From Sipunculus nudus (lineage: Eukaryota > Annelida > Sipuncula > Golfingiida > Sipunculidae), in assembly GCA_026874595.1 (NCBI GenBank), contig CM049315.1, positions 72,589,416 to 72,653,415 on the forward strand: a stretch of 64,000 bases of DNA. Direction: 5' to 3'. Positions 14,001-27,634 of the stretch are shown piece after piece (position 1 is the first letter of the stretch; the number at the start of each line of letters is the position of its first letter). The notes under the pieces were generated by a model. It was not told the origin of the DNA, did not search any database, and saw only the letters and a program-made list of their open reading frames with translations. A program made the translations under genes and the position numbers.

Positions 14001-17000
14001 AAACCATTTTAAATATGCTTTGTACTCTCACTAATATCTGTACACCTGTTAGATACAGCAGTAGTCAGACATGGAGGCACAACAAAGTAGGAGTTGGTAC
14101 TATATGCGAGGTTTGTTATCATGATCGTAAGCGAAATCGGACACGCTCTGCACCCCCTGAAGGAACTCCTCCTTAGTTGTGCCTCCATGGTGAAACCATG
14201 GTGAAATCAATTTCATTCTTGGGATTCAATTATTATACTGTGTTGTTCATGGGTAATGGAAGCTTCATTATCACTGTAACCATTGATATATGCACTCATG
14301 GCGGAAAAGAGATATTTAGAACATTTTTCGAATTTATAAAAGAAATGTTCTGCAAACTGCAATAACTCAATCAGCACCACTAGTATGTTAAAATATATTT
14401 AATGGGTTTGAATGTAATATTATGTAGGTTTTCCATTGTGTTGTGTATGAACATTTTGACCACACAATATACAGTCTTTACAGAGTGGTTATATGATACT
14501 TTATATTATCGCATATATCCACTATTTGCTAAAGAAGGGTTTGCTGAGATTCACTCGAAGGAGCCTGTCAAAGTTCCAAGAATATCATTATTATTTCAAA
14601 GAACTTATTTTTTTTCTTCCAAGATAAAATGCCCTTTTTTCATATTCTGTTACTAATGGATCTTTTCTTTCCCTGAACTGAAGAATAAGTGTGCAGAGTT
14701 AGAATTTTTTTTCCTTTGAATAAGATGACAGTAAGGGTGCAGTGGTTGTTTCTTTCTGTCTGTCTTTCTGCCTTGAAATTTGCCTAAAATCTCATCATCA
14801 AGCTTCCTTGTCTTGATGTGCACACTAATTGGTACTGATTTGGCATTTACAGACCACTCAGGAATATCAGAAATCATATAATTTGATAATATCTTCATCA
14901 TCTTTTGCGCATGAAATGTTACATGAACATTCTCAGATTGTTCAGTGTCATGAACATGTCTGTCTGCTCCGTAGATGTCTGCGGTCACTCTGCAAACACA
15001 GTGAATACCATGACTGGCTGCAACACAAACACATTTTTTGGACAGTTAATTAACATAACCAAAGCAGACATCATCAACGACTATCATGTCATCATCCTCC
15101 ACTTGATAAGTTCCGGACTCATACAATTCCTACCAACATGCTTTAACTGTATTTAACTTTTACTCCAGACATACATGAAAAATGGGAATAAATTATGAAT
15201 TTATAGATCTATATGGCTACACAGGGCTGTTAATTCTACTCTTAAGTTAATTTTAAGTAGTTGAGTAAAGTAGTCCGTTATATAGGTACTGATTGTAAAA
15301 TTGGGCTGCCATAACTTATTCAGTTCGTCCGACCTTCTGTACCCTCGCCCGATATATTTCCCCAGTAATGATACTTCATCTCTTGTGAACCCATAAAATA
15401 TATACAGAAGGAGAGATAAACGTCATGCCAAATAAACCGCTGATTTATATATTTCACGTTGTCGTTTTTGTATTGCTAATATACACTGGATATAGGAAAC
15501 GGTTCTCAATCTACACGGTGGATTTTATATTTTGTTGTCAATTCTAACAAACACATCCGATGTGGTTAAGTATGCACAAAGACATGGACTGATAGTAACT
15601 ACCGGTAGTAAGAGTTGCACATATTGCCAAAGGAACAGCACACATCACGAAAGATGCAAGCCGTGCGGACTGTCACACCTTCAGATGCAGAGTCAGGTGG
15701 TGATCACGTTAGTGCTGATGATGGAGGGTACATCATGACAGTTGCTCAGGATAGTTCAGCTGCAGCTGATGGAGTTAAAAATGATAACTTCATGTTGGTC
15801 CTTCTGGAGAAACTGTCATTTATTATGTCAGACAGAGCTGGAAGTGAAAATAGTGCAGTGAGTGGATTCAAGAAGAGTTAATCAGGTCTAAACTCCCGGC
15901 CACTGTTGTATATCCTATGTACTGTATATCCTATATACCTCTGTTTTATTGACAGATGAATTTAAGTTCTAATAATTTCAAACATGTCTTCCATTGAGTA
16001 GATGACATCGGGCAAAATATTTAACCTGTTCATTCTGGAAAATAAACACCTTTATATAAAGGAAAACACCTTCGTTTGAAAATATGGGTTAGCGAAAATA
16101 TAACACACCTTCGTGCTTTAATAATAAATTCAGAGTTTACTTCTGAGAAGAAGTTATGAGAAGATATAAAGATACTAAAAACTGGATTATTGAACATTCT
16201 TTTTTTTTTAAATGTTGAATAAAATATTTAAAAACATTAATATAGTGGTAGGAAAGACCAAATTTAGTACTAAAAAGAATTATCAATATTTACTAAAATT
16301 GTTAACACTAATAAACATAAACATTTCTTTTTATGATTTATTGATATATAATGAAAAAAATGATTTGTCAATTTAACAGAGAAAACATTTGACATATTGC
16401 AGAATTTACTTTAAAATTATTAAATAATTTAATACCCTGCAGCGATAAACAAAAAAAATGGGATAAAAATGCAAAACAACACATCTATTTTGGGTTCTGG
16501 TTGATGTTTCCCATATTTTTTTCAGCCAAACAGTAAAGCCAATTCGGTTTGTTATAAGTCCATTACTGGGTTTTGTAATTTTACTCAGAACCATAGGCGT
16601 GCATGCATGATATGAAGCATGAAACAGATACTAGTATACTGAGAGGCAAAGGATGTACCATTTTACTTAATACTTGAAAATACATATAATGAACAGATAA
16701 TGTATATGTAGTCCGTTCCAACAACGCGAAACCCTATTTTTTTCTATCATTTCTATAGCATTATTTCAAATGCGTGTTCACTGCGATACAATGAATGCCG
16801 AGAAAACGACCTTATTTTGTATTAGGTGAGCTAAAATTTAATTAACCAAACTTACTTAACGACGCTGGAGTGTTGTTTTCTTACTTAAGAAGTGCTTGGC
16901 TAACCAAGCCATACTGAAAGTGTGTATGCGATACCAATGCGCGTCATAATGGAACGACGTAGCCCATCACGTCAAAGGTGTCGCGTCAATGCAAATGTTT

Positions 17001-17916
17001 GTGACATCGGTCAAATGCGTGTTCATAACAGACTGAGGTAGCTTCACGATGGCTGATTTAGTCCATCGCGTGTATACTTTTTGTTCCGAAGAGGACAACA
17101 GAAGACGTCTGAAATATGCATTCACAGAGTTCAAAAACGCGTCTGTGCTATGCTGGGTATATGTTTCACTACATTGTGGCGAAACCTCCAATTTATACCT
17201 GAGAGCAACATAAAGAATACAACACCTATTATTGGTATTTCCCGTCCCAAAATCCTTGTCCGCATATTTTTTCGCGATAATTATTTTAAGAATATTCTTT
17301 TAAAATGCCCTTTGTCTGATATAGATAAACAGATATTCCGCCGAAACGTATTTACTTTGCGACTCTTTTGCGTTATTTATGCTGAAACAACATTGATGGC
17401 GTCTTCCCGACACTGCTCGATATACATTCCTCTATGGTACACGTTCCATGTCTATGGCTGCGTTTGGTGTTTGTTAGACAACAGTGACGTCACAAAGATC
17501 GGTCGCGCGTCACCTTCGCTTGACTGACATAAGTTTGACTGGCCTGTTTATTATCAGATCTCAGTCAAGGAATAAGACCTGAACGATTTAGCCTTTTTTG
17601 TCATATTTTGGATGATTTGTCTCATACAAAATCAATGCAAGGTAAGGAATTACTTTTTACACAGGTAGTCGGCGGAACAGCTCCTGCAACCTTTGGACAA
17701 GAAAGGTTTTCACTGCTTTACTTAAAAAAAAATTATCCCGGAAAAACTTGCGGACAAGGGTACTGGGATGGACTAAGATTCGATGAAAATGTCTTCATGT
17801 AATTTCAGAAAGAGAATATGCGGTCTGTATATATAATTTATTTATAAGGTAAAATTTATTTATTTGTATAGTCATAATATTTAATAAAGTGTATATATAA
17901 TAAAGCTTGCTAATAC

Positions 17917-17947
<31 letters not shown>

Positions 17948-17965
17948 AACACATATAAGCTAAGG

Positions 17966-18007
<42 letters not shown>

Positions 18008-18249
18008 TTAATCATTTTAATATGACTTCAGTTTAAAATCATAATGACTATAAGGTATTATAAGATACAATAAATAAATAAATCATAAAATCATCTTAAA
18101 TTTGTATATAAAAGTAAGTATACTTTTCTTTTTTTTATATTAATGTATCCTTGCAAAACGTTCACAGGGAACTTTTTTTATTAGATAATAGTAATTGATT
18201 TGAGTTATTGTTAAGGAAATATTATCCTAAGAAGAAAGACACTGAGCTA
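11051..18249. other. No confident gene; a few short unassigned open frames
   Basis: 11232-11360 starts MAKCEFQWPINSEIILLVKY, which vaguely recalls SANT/MADF-type DNA-binding domains but stops after 42 codons. 14653-14988 (minus) and 15615-15881 (plus, acidic, ending GSENSAVSGFKKS) are open frames with protein-like composition. I recognise none of them. They could be exons of a decayed transposon or chance frames. Confidence 0.35.
17917..18003. repeat. Two (AT)n microsatellites
   Basis: AT runs at about 17917-17942 and 17968-18003 with a short spacer. Confidence 0.9.
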
Positions 18250-18374
18250 ATCCCGAATTCGAACATATACTGGTGGCGCACAAGTCCAGCCTTCCAACCG
18301 CTTAGCTAGAAAAGCTAGCTGCCCTATGGACTCTGTTCGGTCCAGTTGTTTTGTGCAACCCGTCCCCTTAACAA
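18250..18374 (-). mobile_element. tRNA-like SINE/MITE, degraded copy 3
   Basis: Shares GGTGGCGCACAAGTCC, CCAACCGCTTAGCTAG and the GTTCGGTCC segment with the 33-kb copies but has lost the ends and the B box. A (TA)n tract follows it. Confidence 0.5.
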
Positions 18375-18389
18375 CATACACATATATAC

Positions 18390-18390
<1 letters not shown>

Positions 18391-18446
<56 letters not shown>
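18391..18446. repeat. (AT)n microsatellite
   Basis: Perfect AT run. Open frames across it translate to IYIYIY and are artefacts. Confidence 0.95.
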
Positions 18447-18449
<3 letters not shown>

Positions 18450-19878
18450 CACAACTGTGCAACAAAAGACCATTATCTTATCTGCCTTTCTTGCAAAGGT
18501 TCTTAAAAAGGTAGTTGCTGGCAGGTCCAAAGACCATCTTTCTGCCTGTAACCTCCTTAAACCACTAGTCTGCGTATCGCTAATTCTACAGATGCGAGAC
18601 CGCGCTGGTCAAGGTTCACAATAATTTGGCGCAAGCCCTTGACAAGAAAAAAAGCAGTAATACTGCTTGTAGATCTCCGTGCCGCATATACTACGATAGA
18701 CCAAGCCATCTGATCAAAAGATGTGAAGATAACAAAAAAAAAAAAAAATAACTTCCAGTCAAAATGCTGATACGGAGGGAATCATGTGATTACTTACCCT
18801 GAACCACATCGCTGTCGGACTTACCGACGGGGTATCTTACCTGCCTATCCCAAATATAAAGTACATAATAAAGAGATGGACCATATAATGTGAAAAATGC
18901 TAGAAAAATGTCAGATAAGTAATAGTTAAAAGGTTATGACCAAGAAAGTAACAAATTTAAACCGAAATCTACACTTATAGAAATTCAGCGCCTATGGATG
19001 AATCTTCACATGTCCTTTTGCCTATTTTAAGGTAAAACAAAAGCCCTATAAGCTTAATAAACTTAGATAAAGAATTAAATAAGACAGTATACAAAATATA
19101 CATTTGTTTATACTTTGCAGAATAATCGGCTACGTTTAAGGCCTGTCAACATAAAATCTAATGTTAATCTTGTTTATAGTAACCTACAAGACTACGTCTA
19201 TTCAATTTCCTTTCTAAGAATAACAGATGGTTTTGCGCTTTAATCCCATTTAACCCTTTTGGAGGCCGGCAATGCAACAGTCTTAAACTATCAAGTTCTC
19301 AGAAAAAAGACTGTAAAGTCGCCTTCAGTGGCTGGTGAATATCCTGGAAATCACTGATACAGTCCAAGTGAACTCAGTGATTTTCGGGAAAATGACAGTC
19401 CAGTGCATTATTATTACTACAAATTAAGTGTCCGTTTGGATGTTAACATTGCATACCTGTATCTCCTGTCATTTCACACCAACCAACCTACACACATACA
19501 CCCGTATTAATGTAAGTGCTATGACCTTAAGTAGTTAATATTGGGGGGGGGGGGGGGGGGTTGGAGCCACTTGTGCACAAGGAACACTCTCCACACAGGG
19601 GATTTATCCAGATATAATGTCCCAGATAAACCTCTCCCTGCGGTCATGCGCATTGCATTCATTCATTAAGAAATCGAGGTATTTTGCATAGGGAATGAAA
19701 TTGTTCACTCATTACGTTTAATGTGCAAAATTGATCTAAAACATCGACAACATTCATTTCAATATAAGTAATATTTCTTTGTTAACTGTATTTTAGATAT
19801 TTCCAAATATCTGAATCTACTGTGGGGTTTGGAATCCGTGATGCGCCAATGGCAGAATAAACAAAATTTTACACAAGT

Positions 19879-20701
19879 TGTTACAGGTGCCCTTTTTATT
19901 GTGTGCAGCGATCTTACAGATGATTATTTTATTGTGCACATGGATGTTCCATGTGTTGTTGGCATTTTGTTTATGTGCCACGCGTAGCTCGTGTCATTCC
20001 GGCCTCGCCTGGCCGGATGTTGCGGGCTCGGTTTAATCCGCATTGGTTGAACCCTAGATACACAGCGTTCTTTGTTCTAGTATGTTCTTTGAACGTGTGT
20101 ACTGAAATGGAAGGTTCTCGGCTGGAGGTGAGAAGTTATAAATAGAGGGCTATGATTTTAGAGCCGAGGGAGAGGTGAGAGAACATTCCAGCGGACACAG
20201 AAGCGTGTATGTCAGTTTGTGGGACCTATTCCGATAAGTGCGGCAGATTTTCTTCAGATTTTCTTCTGGATTTGTGACGAATCTTATTTGGTCTTCAGTT
20301 TACTTTCGGGATTGTTACAAGAGCTTTACATTGGACTGTTTTTCTCCGAGAGAATTTGTGTGAACTGTTCGTCCGTCTTATACATTTTAAAGGACTTATC
20401 GCTGTGACAGTGGTGGTATCCAGATACTGTGCACTTTTTGTTTATTTTACTGTGTGATTGTAATGATTTTTTGTTATACTGCTGTTATACTGTGTAATTG
20501 TATTGATTTAGTGTATTGTAATGATAGGGTTGATTTAAGAATAAATTATAGTTATTTGTTAACAAAAAAACACTGACTTCTTAATTCATTCCCCTAGACA
20601 TTTCACGCTGCCTAGTGTTACAGAATCTGATTTTTTTATCTCATCGACAAAATTTATGTTCATCACGAATACGTGATCTGTTGATATAAGGTTCCGTAAC
20701 A
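19879..20701 (+). mobile_element. Solo LTR, family 1, copy A
   Basis: Starts TGTTACAGG and ends CCGTAACA (TG...CA with short inverted ends). It has a TATA box TATAAATA at 20137-20144 and AATAAA at 20540-20545. Flanking tetramers are AAGT and ACGT, one mismatch. There is no gag-pol sequence on either side. Three more copies lie in this window. Confidence 0.82.
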
Positions 20702-20929
20702 ACGTGCTTGATTTGTGATGTGTTCCGCGATACAAGCGTTTCGAACATTGCTGAAGGTGTAAATATAATTATACAGTGACAGGTGTTGTGATCATTTTAA
20801 CGTTAGGCATGACCTGGCGGGGTCCGGTAAAGGGAAGGGGGGGGGGGTGACAGTTATAACAGGAGGATACTAAAACTCTGCATTCTAAATAATGCAATCC
20901 TCCACCGTATAAGAAGGCCGTATTATGGG

Positions 20930-21150
20930 ATGCTCCAATGAGCGTGTTTGCATTCACTTATTCGGTTCATATTCCAAGCTTCCTTCGTGCATAAGCGACT
21001 CTACATTTGTCAAAATTCAGTGATGAATCCGGATCCAAACGTAAATCTAATCGATTCTATACTGGCCCATTCCGGAAATGTCCTGGAAAAGTCATAATGC
21101 TTGAGATTCAGTTCATGACAGCATGCGTAATGTTGTGAACAAACACAAAA
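20930..21150. repeat. Dispersed repeat R1, copy 1
   Basis: TTGCATTCACTTATTCGG...CTTCGTGCATAAGCGACT...CCCATTCCGGAAATGTCC is also found, diverged, at 27635-27830 and 39080-39290. No coding frame is kept. Confidence 0.6.
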
Positions 21151-21360
21151 CTAGACGACCATAGGTCGAACGCTTGCCGGAAGTTGAAATGACAAACAGA
21201 CGGACAGACAGAACAAACTGTCGGTTTTCTAACAATTGAATGACTTTCGAGCGACTGGTGAAAAGTTAGGCCTGTTAAATGACATATATCACACAAAAGA
21301 ACATGAAAGCGGACATAGCTGACAACAAATGATAAACAGACAGACATACTGACAAAGTGA

Positions 21361-22240
21361 CACAAGCTTTAGACCAGTTGACTTAACCAAGTTATGGATA
21401 AGACTCAGAGGAAGAAAATAAGCTATAGTTTATGTAACTGAGGTTTATAATTTTGAAGATATGGCCAGCACCCCCTAGCGGTAATATCCAGAAAATGAAA
21501 AATCTGTTTCGAGATATTAGTGTAAGACATAACATGTACCAGTTTCAAGGGATTCCTTCAAAACTGTGGCCTGAAGAATGGTATATGTAAGACACAAGAA
21601 CCAGCAAGCAGGCGAAATTGAGGACAACTGACAAACAGATAGACATACTGACAAAATGACACAGGATTGAGACCAGATCACTTGACCAGGTTATGGAGAC
21701 GACTTAGAGAAAGAAAATAAGTTATACTTTATGTTACTGAGGTTTATAGTTCTGGAGATATGGGCAAAACATGAAATGTTGGGGGAGGTTCGAATGCAGC
21801 GCCCCCTAGCGGCCATATCCGTAAAATGAAAAATTCATTTCGAGATATTACTGTGAGACATAAGATGTACCAGTTTCAAAACGATTCCTGCAAAACGATG
21901 GCCTTAAGAATGCTATAAGTAAAATATAAAAAACAGCAAGCAGGTGAATTTGAGAACCAACAAACAGACAGACATACTGACAAAGTTACACAAAGCTGAG
22001 ACCAGTTGACTTACTCAGCTTATGGAAAAGATCCAGAGAAAGAAAATAAGCTATAGTTTCTGTAATTAAGGTTTATAATTTTAGAGATATGGCTAAAAAA
22101 TGATATGTTGGGGAAGTTCGAGTGCAGCGCCACCTAGCAGCCATATCTGGAAAATGAAAAATCTATTTTGAGATGTAAGTGTAAGAAATAAGATATATTA
22201 GTTTCAAAATGATTTCTGCATATTTGTGAAATCTAGGCTG
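21361..22240. repeat. Tandem repeat of about 300-330 bp, three units
   Basis: GACCAG marks unit starts at 21372, 21671 and 22000 (spacing 299 and 329). Each unit carries AGAAAGAAAATAAG, GAGATATGG, CCCCCTAGCGG-like and CGAGATATTA-like words and ends with a CAGACAGACATACTGACAAA-like stretch. Unit 1 lacks about 30 bp. Confidence 0.8.
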
Positions 22241-22929
22241 TCATTAAGCGATATCTCGAAATATCTCGTTTGACGAGATATTGTACGAGATATTGCGAGA
22301 GTTGCAGAATAATCAAACAATACTACTAGTATGCTACCTGATGCAAAAACTAGATCTCTGTAGCTTTGAAACTGACAAAATTAGAAAAATGAGACCCCTT
22401 ATTTTCGAATATCATGACTTTTTCCCAAAAATGCGTAACCATGGTTACCGCAAATTTCAGGCCGCTATACACCAGAAGAAAGGCCTTGGAATGACGATTA
22501 AAATGAGCTACAGTTGAAGAAGATACGACTAATAGTGACAAAGATATGAAGGAAAAACCGTTTTGCAAACTTTTGATGACCTTGACCTTGACCGTCAACT
22601 GATAATGACAAAATTCAATAGGCTTCGGGCACTTTTGATTGTACATCAACTATGTAAGTTTGAACGCGATCGCTGCAAAACTGTGCATTTTAGGTTGGAG
22701 ATAGACAGACAAACAAACAAACAAGATGACCAGAGGTCACGCGCTTGCCGGAAATGGAAATAATACAGACAGATAAAGAGAGAGTGCATGTAGAAACAGT
22801 CATATGAATGAGCAACGTTGTGGGGGCAGCAGAAACGAATAATACGTTTATGTATGCATGCTGACCTTGAATAGCTGCATACCTTTCTAGTGTAAAAAGG
22901 ACAAAGTTCAAACATTTTCATGAAATCCC

Positions 22930-23530
22930 GTTAATCTCGTTTGACAAGAAGCACTGAGAGGTTTTCAGATTTGTCATGTCAAGCTGGCCAAATGTTATGA
23001 AATGCCAAAAACTAGACCTGTCTAGCTGTAAAAGTCGCTGAGTTATAAGCATTTCTGTGAAATCTCGTTTTTATCGTTTGACGAGATATAGTGCGAGATT
23101 TGACGAGACTTGTAGTTTTATCATGTCAAGCTGGCAAAATGTTACGAAATACCGAAAACTAGACCTGTGTAGCTGTAAAAGTCGCCGAATTATATTTCCG
23201 CAAAATCTCGTTTTTTTCTCGTTAAAAGAGATAGGGTGCGAGATTTGGCCAGTCTTGCAGTTTTATCATGTCAGGCTGGCAAAATGTTACAAAATGCCGA
23301 AAACCAGACCGGTATAGCTTAAAAAGTCGCTGAGTTATAAGCATTCCGTGAAATCTCCTTTTTTCACGTTTGACCCGATCTAGTGCGAGATTTGGCGAGA
23401 CATTCAATTTTATCATGTCAAGCTGCCTATAAGCTACATAATGACCAACACCAGACGTCTGTAGCTTAAAAATTGACAAAGATAGAAAATGTAGCATGAC
23501 TATTTTCAAATTATCAAGATTTAACGCAAA
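22930..23530. repeat. 147-bp tandem repeat, four units
   Basis: TCATGTC marks units at 22974, 23121, 23265 and 23413 (spacing 147, 144, 148). Each has a CTCGTTT...GACGAGAT palindromic core and AAAACTAGACCTGTGTAGCT-like words. A larger unit (TGCGTAACCATGGTTACCG and CATGACCTTGACCTT-like words) is repeated at 22430-22600 and 23530-23700 on both sides. Confidence 0.8.
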
Positions 23531-23756
23531 AATGCGTAACCATGGTAACGGCAGATTTGAGTCAGGTACCCATCATATAAAAGGCCATGGAATGACAAAT
23601 AAAACAAGTTATGGTTTAAGTGGCTACGACCATTTGTTACAAAGTTATGGAGCAAAATCTGTATTGCATACTTTCCATGACCTTGACCTTCACCATGATG
23701 CGACGTTGACCAAAAACAATAGGGTTCCAGGAATTCCAGACAACTTCCAGACAACT

Positions 23757-23876
23757 GGACATAAGGAACTGACCAACATGCTTGCGAAAATCGAAGATTT
23801 CCGGCAAGCAACAAATGGACATACGCAACTGACGAATATGCTTGCCGAAATCGAAAATTTCCGGCAAGCAACAAAC
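23757..23876. repeat. 60-bp direct duplication
   Basis: GGACATAAGGAACTGACCAA... (23757) is repeated at 23817 with a few differences. Its length is divisible by three, so it extends an open frame (23496-23918) that I regard as non-genic. Confidence 0.8.
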
Positions 23877-24889
23877 ACTGACGAGAATGAGCGCATACCC
23901 TCCTGCCCGAAGCAATAAGCGTTGTTCTCAATATTGATAGTACAAAAGCAAGGTCGAGCATACTTAAATCTATTAACGTTAGAAGGGTCTGTTCTATTTA
24001 AACAACAGGTCTTGTCTCTTCGCAGGAGGTTGCGCTAGGAGCCGCCACACGTGGTCTTACTGCATGGTATGCCATTGGGGCGCCTTTAAAATCAGGTACC
24101 GGTATGCATAATTTACAGGGGGTAGTGTGTTGAAGGCACGACAGTGCCGAGAATGGCAGCCCAGTTAAGATCTTGACGACATTAAATTTATCTTTTTAAG
24201 GATTTCCTGCACGTCAAAGCTAGGCGACGTACGGTTGAACCTTGACTCTAACATTCCGCCAGGGGCCGTTTCTACTCACAAATAAACGAACCTCTTCCTG
24301 TTGGGCACTGTAGAAGGACTGGGACCAATTGTCTCAACTTTAAAATCAAATTTTGTTACATTTCAAGGCAACACCTTCTGTTTAAATTTCGCATGAGCAT
24401 GCTGACAAAATATTACTTATTCCGTCTAGTCCTTACCGCAAAAAAAACACCAAAGTGTATGTATAGGTGCCTTAAAACTATTCGTATTAAACGTACTTGA
24501 ACGGACTACATTACTCTCTGCATTGCAGTTATACCTATACGCCTCTGGTGTATGTAGAAGCCCCGGTGCATTGTGGGCTGCAGAACGTGAAGCCCAAAAA
24601 CCCGAACCATGCATGCAGCAGAGTCGTACTCTGGTGACTCTGGTGTCTCTCCATATATTTGAGCTTTCTTACCGACAATCAAGTTTAAACAGCAGACACT
24701 GGCAATACCCGTACCTCGCATCCCTGTCCCCCACGTCCTGCACAGGCCCTACTTTTAGATTTCTGTCAGCTCTCTTTAGCCCGCGTGGACGCCAAGGCCT
24801 TTCAGGTAAAAAGATGAAAACTTTTTTCGATTAATGGCTGACTGTCCTCTTTATGTATGTCCTAATCTTTATACAAGACATAGTTTTCT

Positions 24890-24968
24890 TTCGGGGGGGT
24901 GGGGGGTCACTTGCCTTTGTGTGTGTCGCGTGGTGTGTGTGTGTGTGGGGGGGGGGGGAGGGGGGTCC
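24890..24968 (+). repeat. G-rich/GT-rich tract
   Basis: Runs of six or more G separated by GT repeats (GGGGGGGTGGGGGGTCAC ... GTGTGTGTGTGTGGGG ... GGGGAGGGGGG). It could form a G-quadruplex. Confidence 0.7.
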
Positions 24969-25480
24969 GCCTCTCTCTCACACACAATAAGACTAGAGAT
25001 AAAGGTATAGTAATTATTGGAAAGTTGGGAAAGTTAAATTTATGGTTGAATATACATAAATATATTTCCTAGTTGTCCTGTTTTCGTATCTTTGGCACTT
25101 CCTATGATTAATAATACAATAATACTAATACAATATCAGACCTGACGAATATATTACCTATTCCTGAATTATAAAAAAAGATATGAAAATAAATGCAAAC
25201 CTGGAAATATCATTAATTCAGTATAGATGAGGCCAAATCGGAGTTTTGACATTTATGACACGGCTCGGGCTGGACTTGCGTGGCATCCCCGGGACTTCGA
25301 AGTCATTCCGGAGCTGTCACGCCTGGGTGCCCAAAGCATGCGACCGGCCTCGGAATCAAAAACATTAAGTTCATCTGGGTGACTGGATACCAGCCAAGAA
25401 TGCTGGTCACCCGATGAAAGGGGAGTCACTTAACCGACAGTTGACATGTCCTTGAGGGTCTTGATGCTTGATTCCCTTTT

Positions 25481-25492
<12 letters not shown>

Positions 25493-25535
<43 letters not shown>
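25493..25535. repeat. (GA)n microsatellite
   Basis: Perfect GA run followed by AATAAG and then a G run. Confidence 0.95.
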
Positions 25536-25538
<3 letters not shown>

Positions 25539-25628
25539 TAAGAAGGAAAATACGGGGGGGGGGGGTAGGTGTCAGTTATTATTCTGCATTAGACCAATGA
25601 AAAGCCGTGCCACGGTACCTATGGTTAC

Positions 25629-26420
25629 TGTTTCAGGTGCTCTTTTATTGTGTGACACGGACGTAACTCGTGTTGTTGTTACATTTTATGTTTAACCCGT
25701 ACTGGTTGGACTCTCATTGACATGTGAGCCTTGAGCTTTCACGCTTGGTCGTGAGTCACGTGATGAGCATGGTATGTGTAGATACACAGCGATGTCTTTC
25801 TGGAGAATTTCTGAAACGCGTGTTTACTGTTGAGTAGGGTCCTTATAGACTGTTCGAGAAGTGGAAAATTCCCTGCTTGGGATATGAAGGTATATATATA
25901 AGGGGCTGTTTTCTAGAACCAGAGGGCAGAGAGCAGAGCAGATACCAGCGGACGCATAAGCGTGTGTCAGGACCTTATCCGACGAATGCGGCAATTATAG
26001 ATTTTCAAGAACTTTCTCCTGGATTTTATACATTTGGACTTCAGTTTACTTTCTGGGTTGTTGCAAGAACTTTACACTGGACTGTCATTCTCCGAGAGTT
26101 TACATTCAAAGGACTAATTGTTGTAATGGTGTTGGTATCGAGGTACTGTACCATTATCTTTCTGTGCGATTGTATTGACTTGTTGCTATAACGCTGTTTT
26201 ACTGTATAATTGTATTGATTTAGTGTATTGTATTGTCAGGGTTGTTTTAAGAATAAATTAGGCCTATAGTTATTTGTTAACAAAAATCCACTGACTTCTT
26301 TATTCATTCCCCTAGACATTTCCCGCTGCCTAGTGTTACGGAATCTGATTTTTTTTATCTCCATTACAAAATCTGTGTTCATCACGCATACGTGGTCTGT
26401 TTATATTAGGTTCCGTAACA
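25629..26420 (+). mobile_element. Solo LTR, family 1, copy B
   Basis: TGTTTCAGG to CCGTAACA, 792 bp, flanked by TTAC on both sides (25625-25628 and 26421-26424), a perfect 4-bp target duplication. A TATATATAAG core-promoter-like motif lies near 25890 and AATAAA at 26252-26257. It is closely similar to copy A. Confidence 0.87.
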
Positions 26421-27634
26421 TTACGAACATTGGAGCACGTTTAAAGTACTTTGACGATAGAAATCTGGCATTGTTCTGTTTTTCACCTGAACTGTTGAAA
26501 AATGTTATGCAAGTAAATGTTTCAGTTACTAAAATGTCTGATATTGTTTTAATTTAAAACTTTAATATTCATTCCGGGGGCGCATTTGAGCGATATTAGG
26601 GGAAATAATGGAATGATCAACTGAATCTAGGACTAATAATGTGCCCAAAGATAAGTTTGATCTAGCGAAGACACGGGCAGGAAAACAGTGTAATCGACTC
26701 TCTTCCACCCCCCCCCCCCCAAGTATTAATTTAAAAATAACACATCAACCCTTTTCAACCTCCGCCCAATTGCTACGGGGAAACAGCTGCTGGCTTTTGT
26801 CAGTTGATAGCTAGTGGCATTTTAAAAATGATTCTGAATAACGAACAAGTAGTCTACTAATGAATATTAGTTATAACTCAGTGAAATGTTATGCATCACA
26901 TTAGGTTTACGAGGCGTGGGTCATGCATGGCATTAGCTATGACAACATGACATTCAAGCCTTTTTAAAATAAACTGATAGGGAGCTGCGATTCATGATAC
27001 AAGTCACCCATCCTAAGGGTCGATCGGCTCAAATTATATGCTGTGTGGTAATATTTGACATCTGAAGCTTACATCGTCGGCGAGAATGATCAAAGTGTGA
27101 AGCAGTTTCGACAACCGCAGTTTCCGATGTCAAGCCGTCATGACCGACGAAAAGACGAACTTTCCGAGTAAAATCAGCCTCGTTATTAATAACTGCTGCA
27201 TGAATACAAGTAAGTCAACTATAAATGTTTAGAGAACATTGAGGACACAATTGCTTTTGCCTAATATTTCGTACCTCTCTCCCAATCGTGGCTACGCCCC
27301 TGAACCAGTCATGAAATATTCGACCAGTCTGAAAAGTGGCCCTGATCAAAACTCTCTACAGACAGAGACATCACAACTTGTCATTAGAATCCCGGAGGAT
27401 CCCGCAGTTTTTAGTTGATGCGCTGTCATGAGATTCAGTTCAAAGGGCGATGACCAGTATCATGAGTAGCATCCAGAGCACTTATCCTTTAAGGAAGAAT
27501 TTAATAACCAAAACGCTTGGCCTCTTCAAAATAGTGTACTGTATGTTCTTTAATCGTGTTACAGAAGCATAGATAGAATCAATAAAATTACGGAAAATCT
27601 CAAATATATAAATTCGAATAAAGCATGATATAAC

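Noticed and set aside
17081-17527. 148-codon open frame on the + strand
   Set aside because: The composition is not protein-like, there is no motif, and no neighbouring exon signals. It is likely chance.
18247-18624. Open frames with long IYIYIY stretches
   Set aside because: They are translations of a TA microsatellite.
20769-20957. Coding gene on the minus strand next to solo LTR A
   Set aside because: Short frame across a G run with no motif and no conserved partner.
23496-23918. 140-codon open frame with a repeated NMLAKIEDFRQATN-like segment
   Set aside because: The repeat in the protein is simply the 60-bp DNA duplication, and the rest lies in a tandem-repeat field with equally long frames on the other strand.
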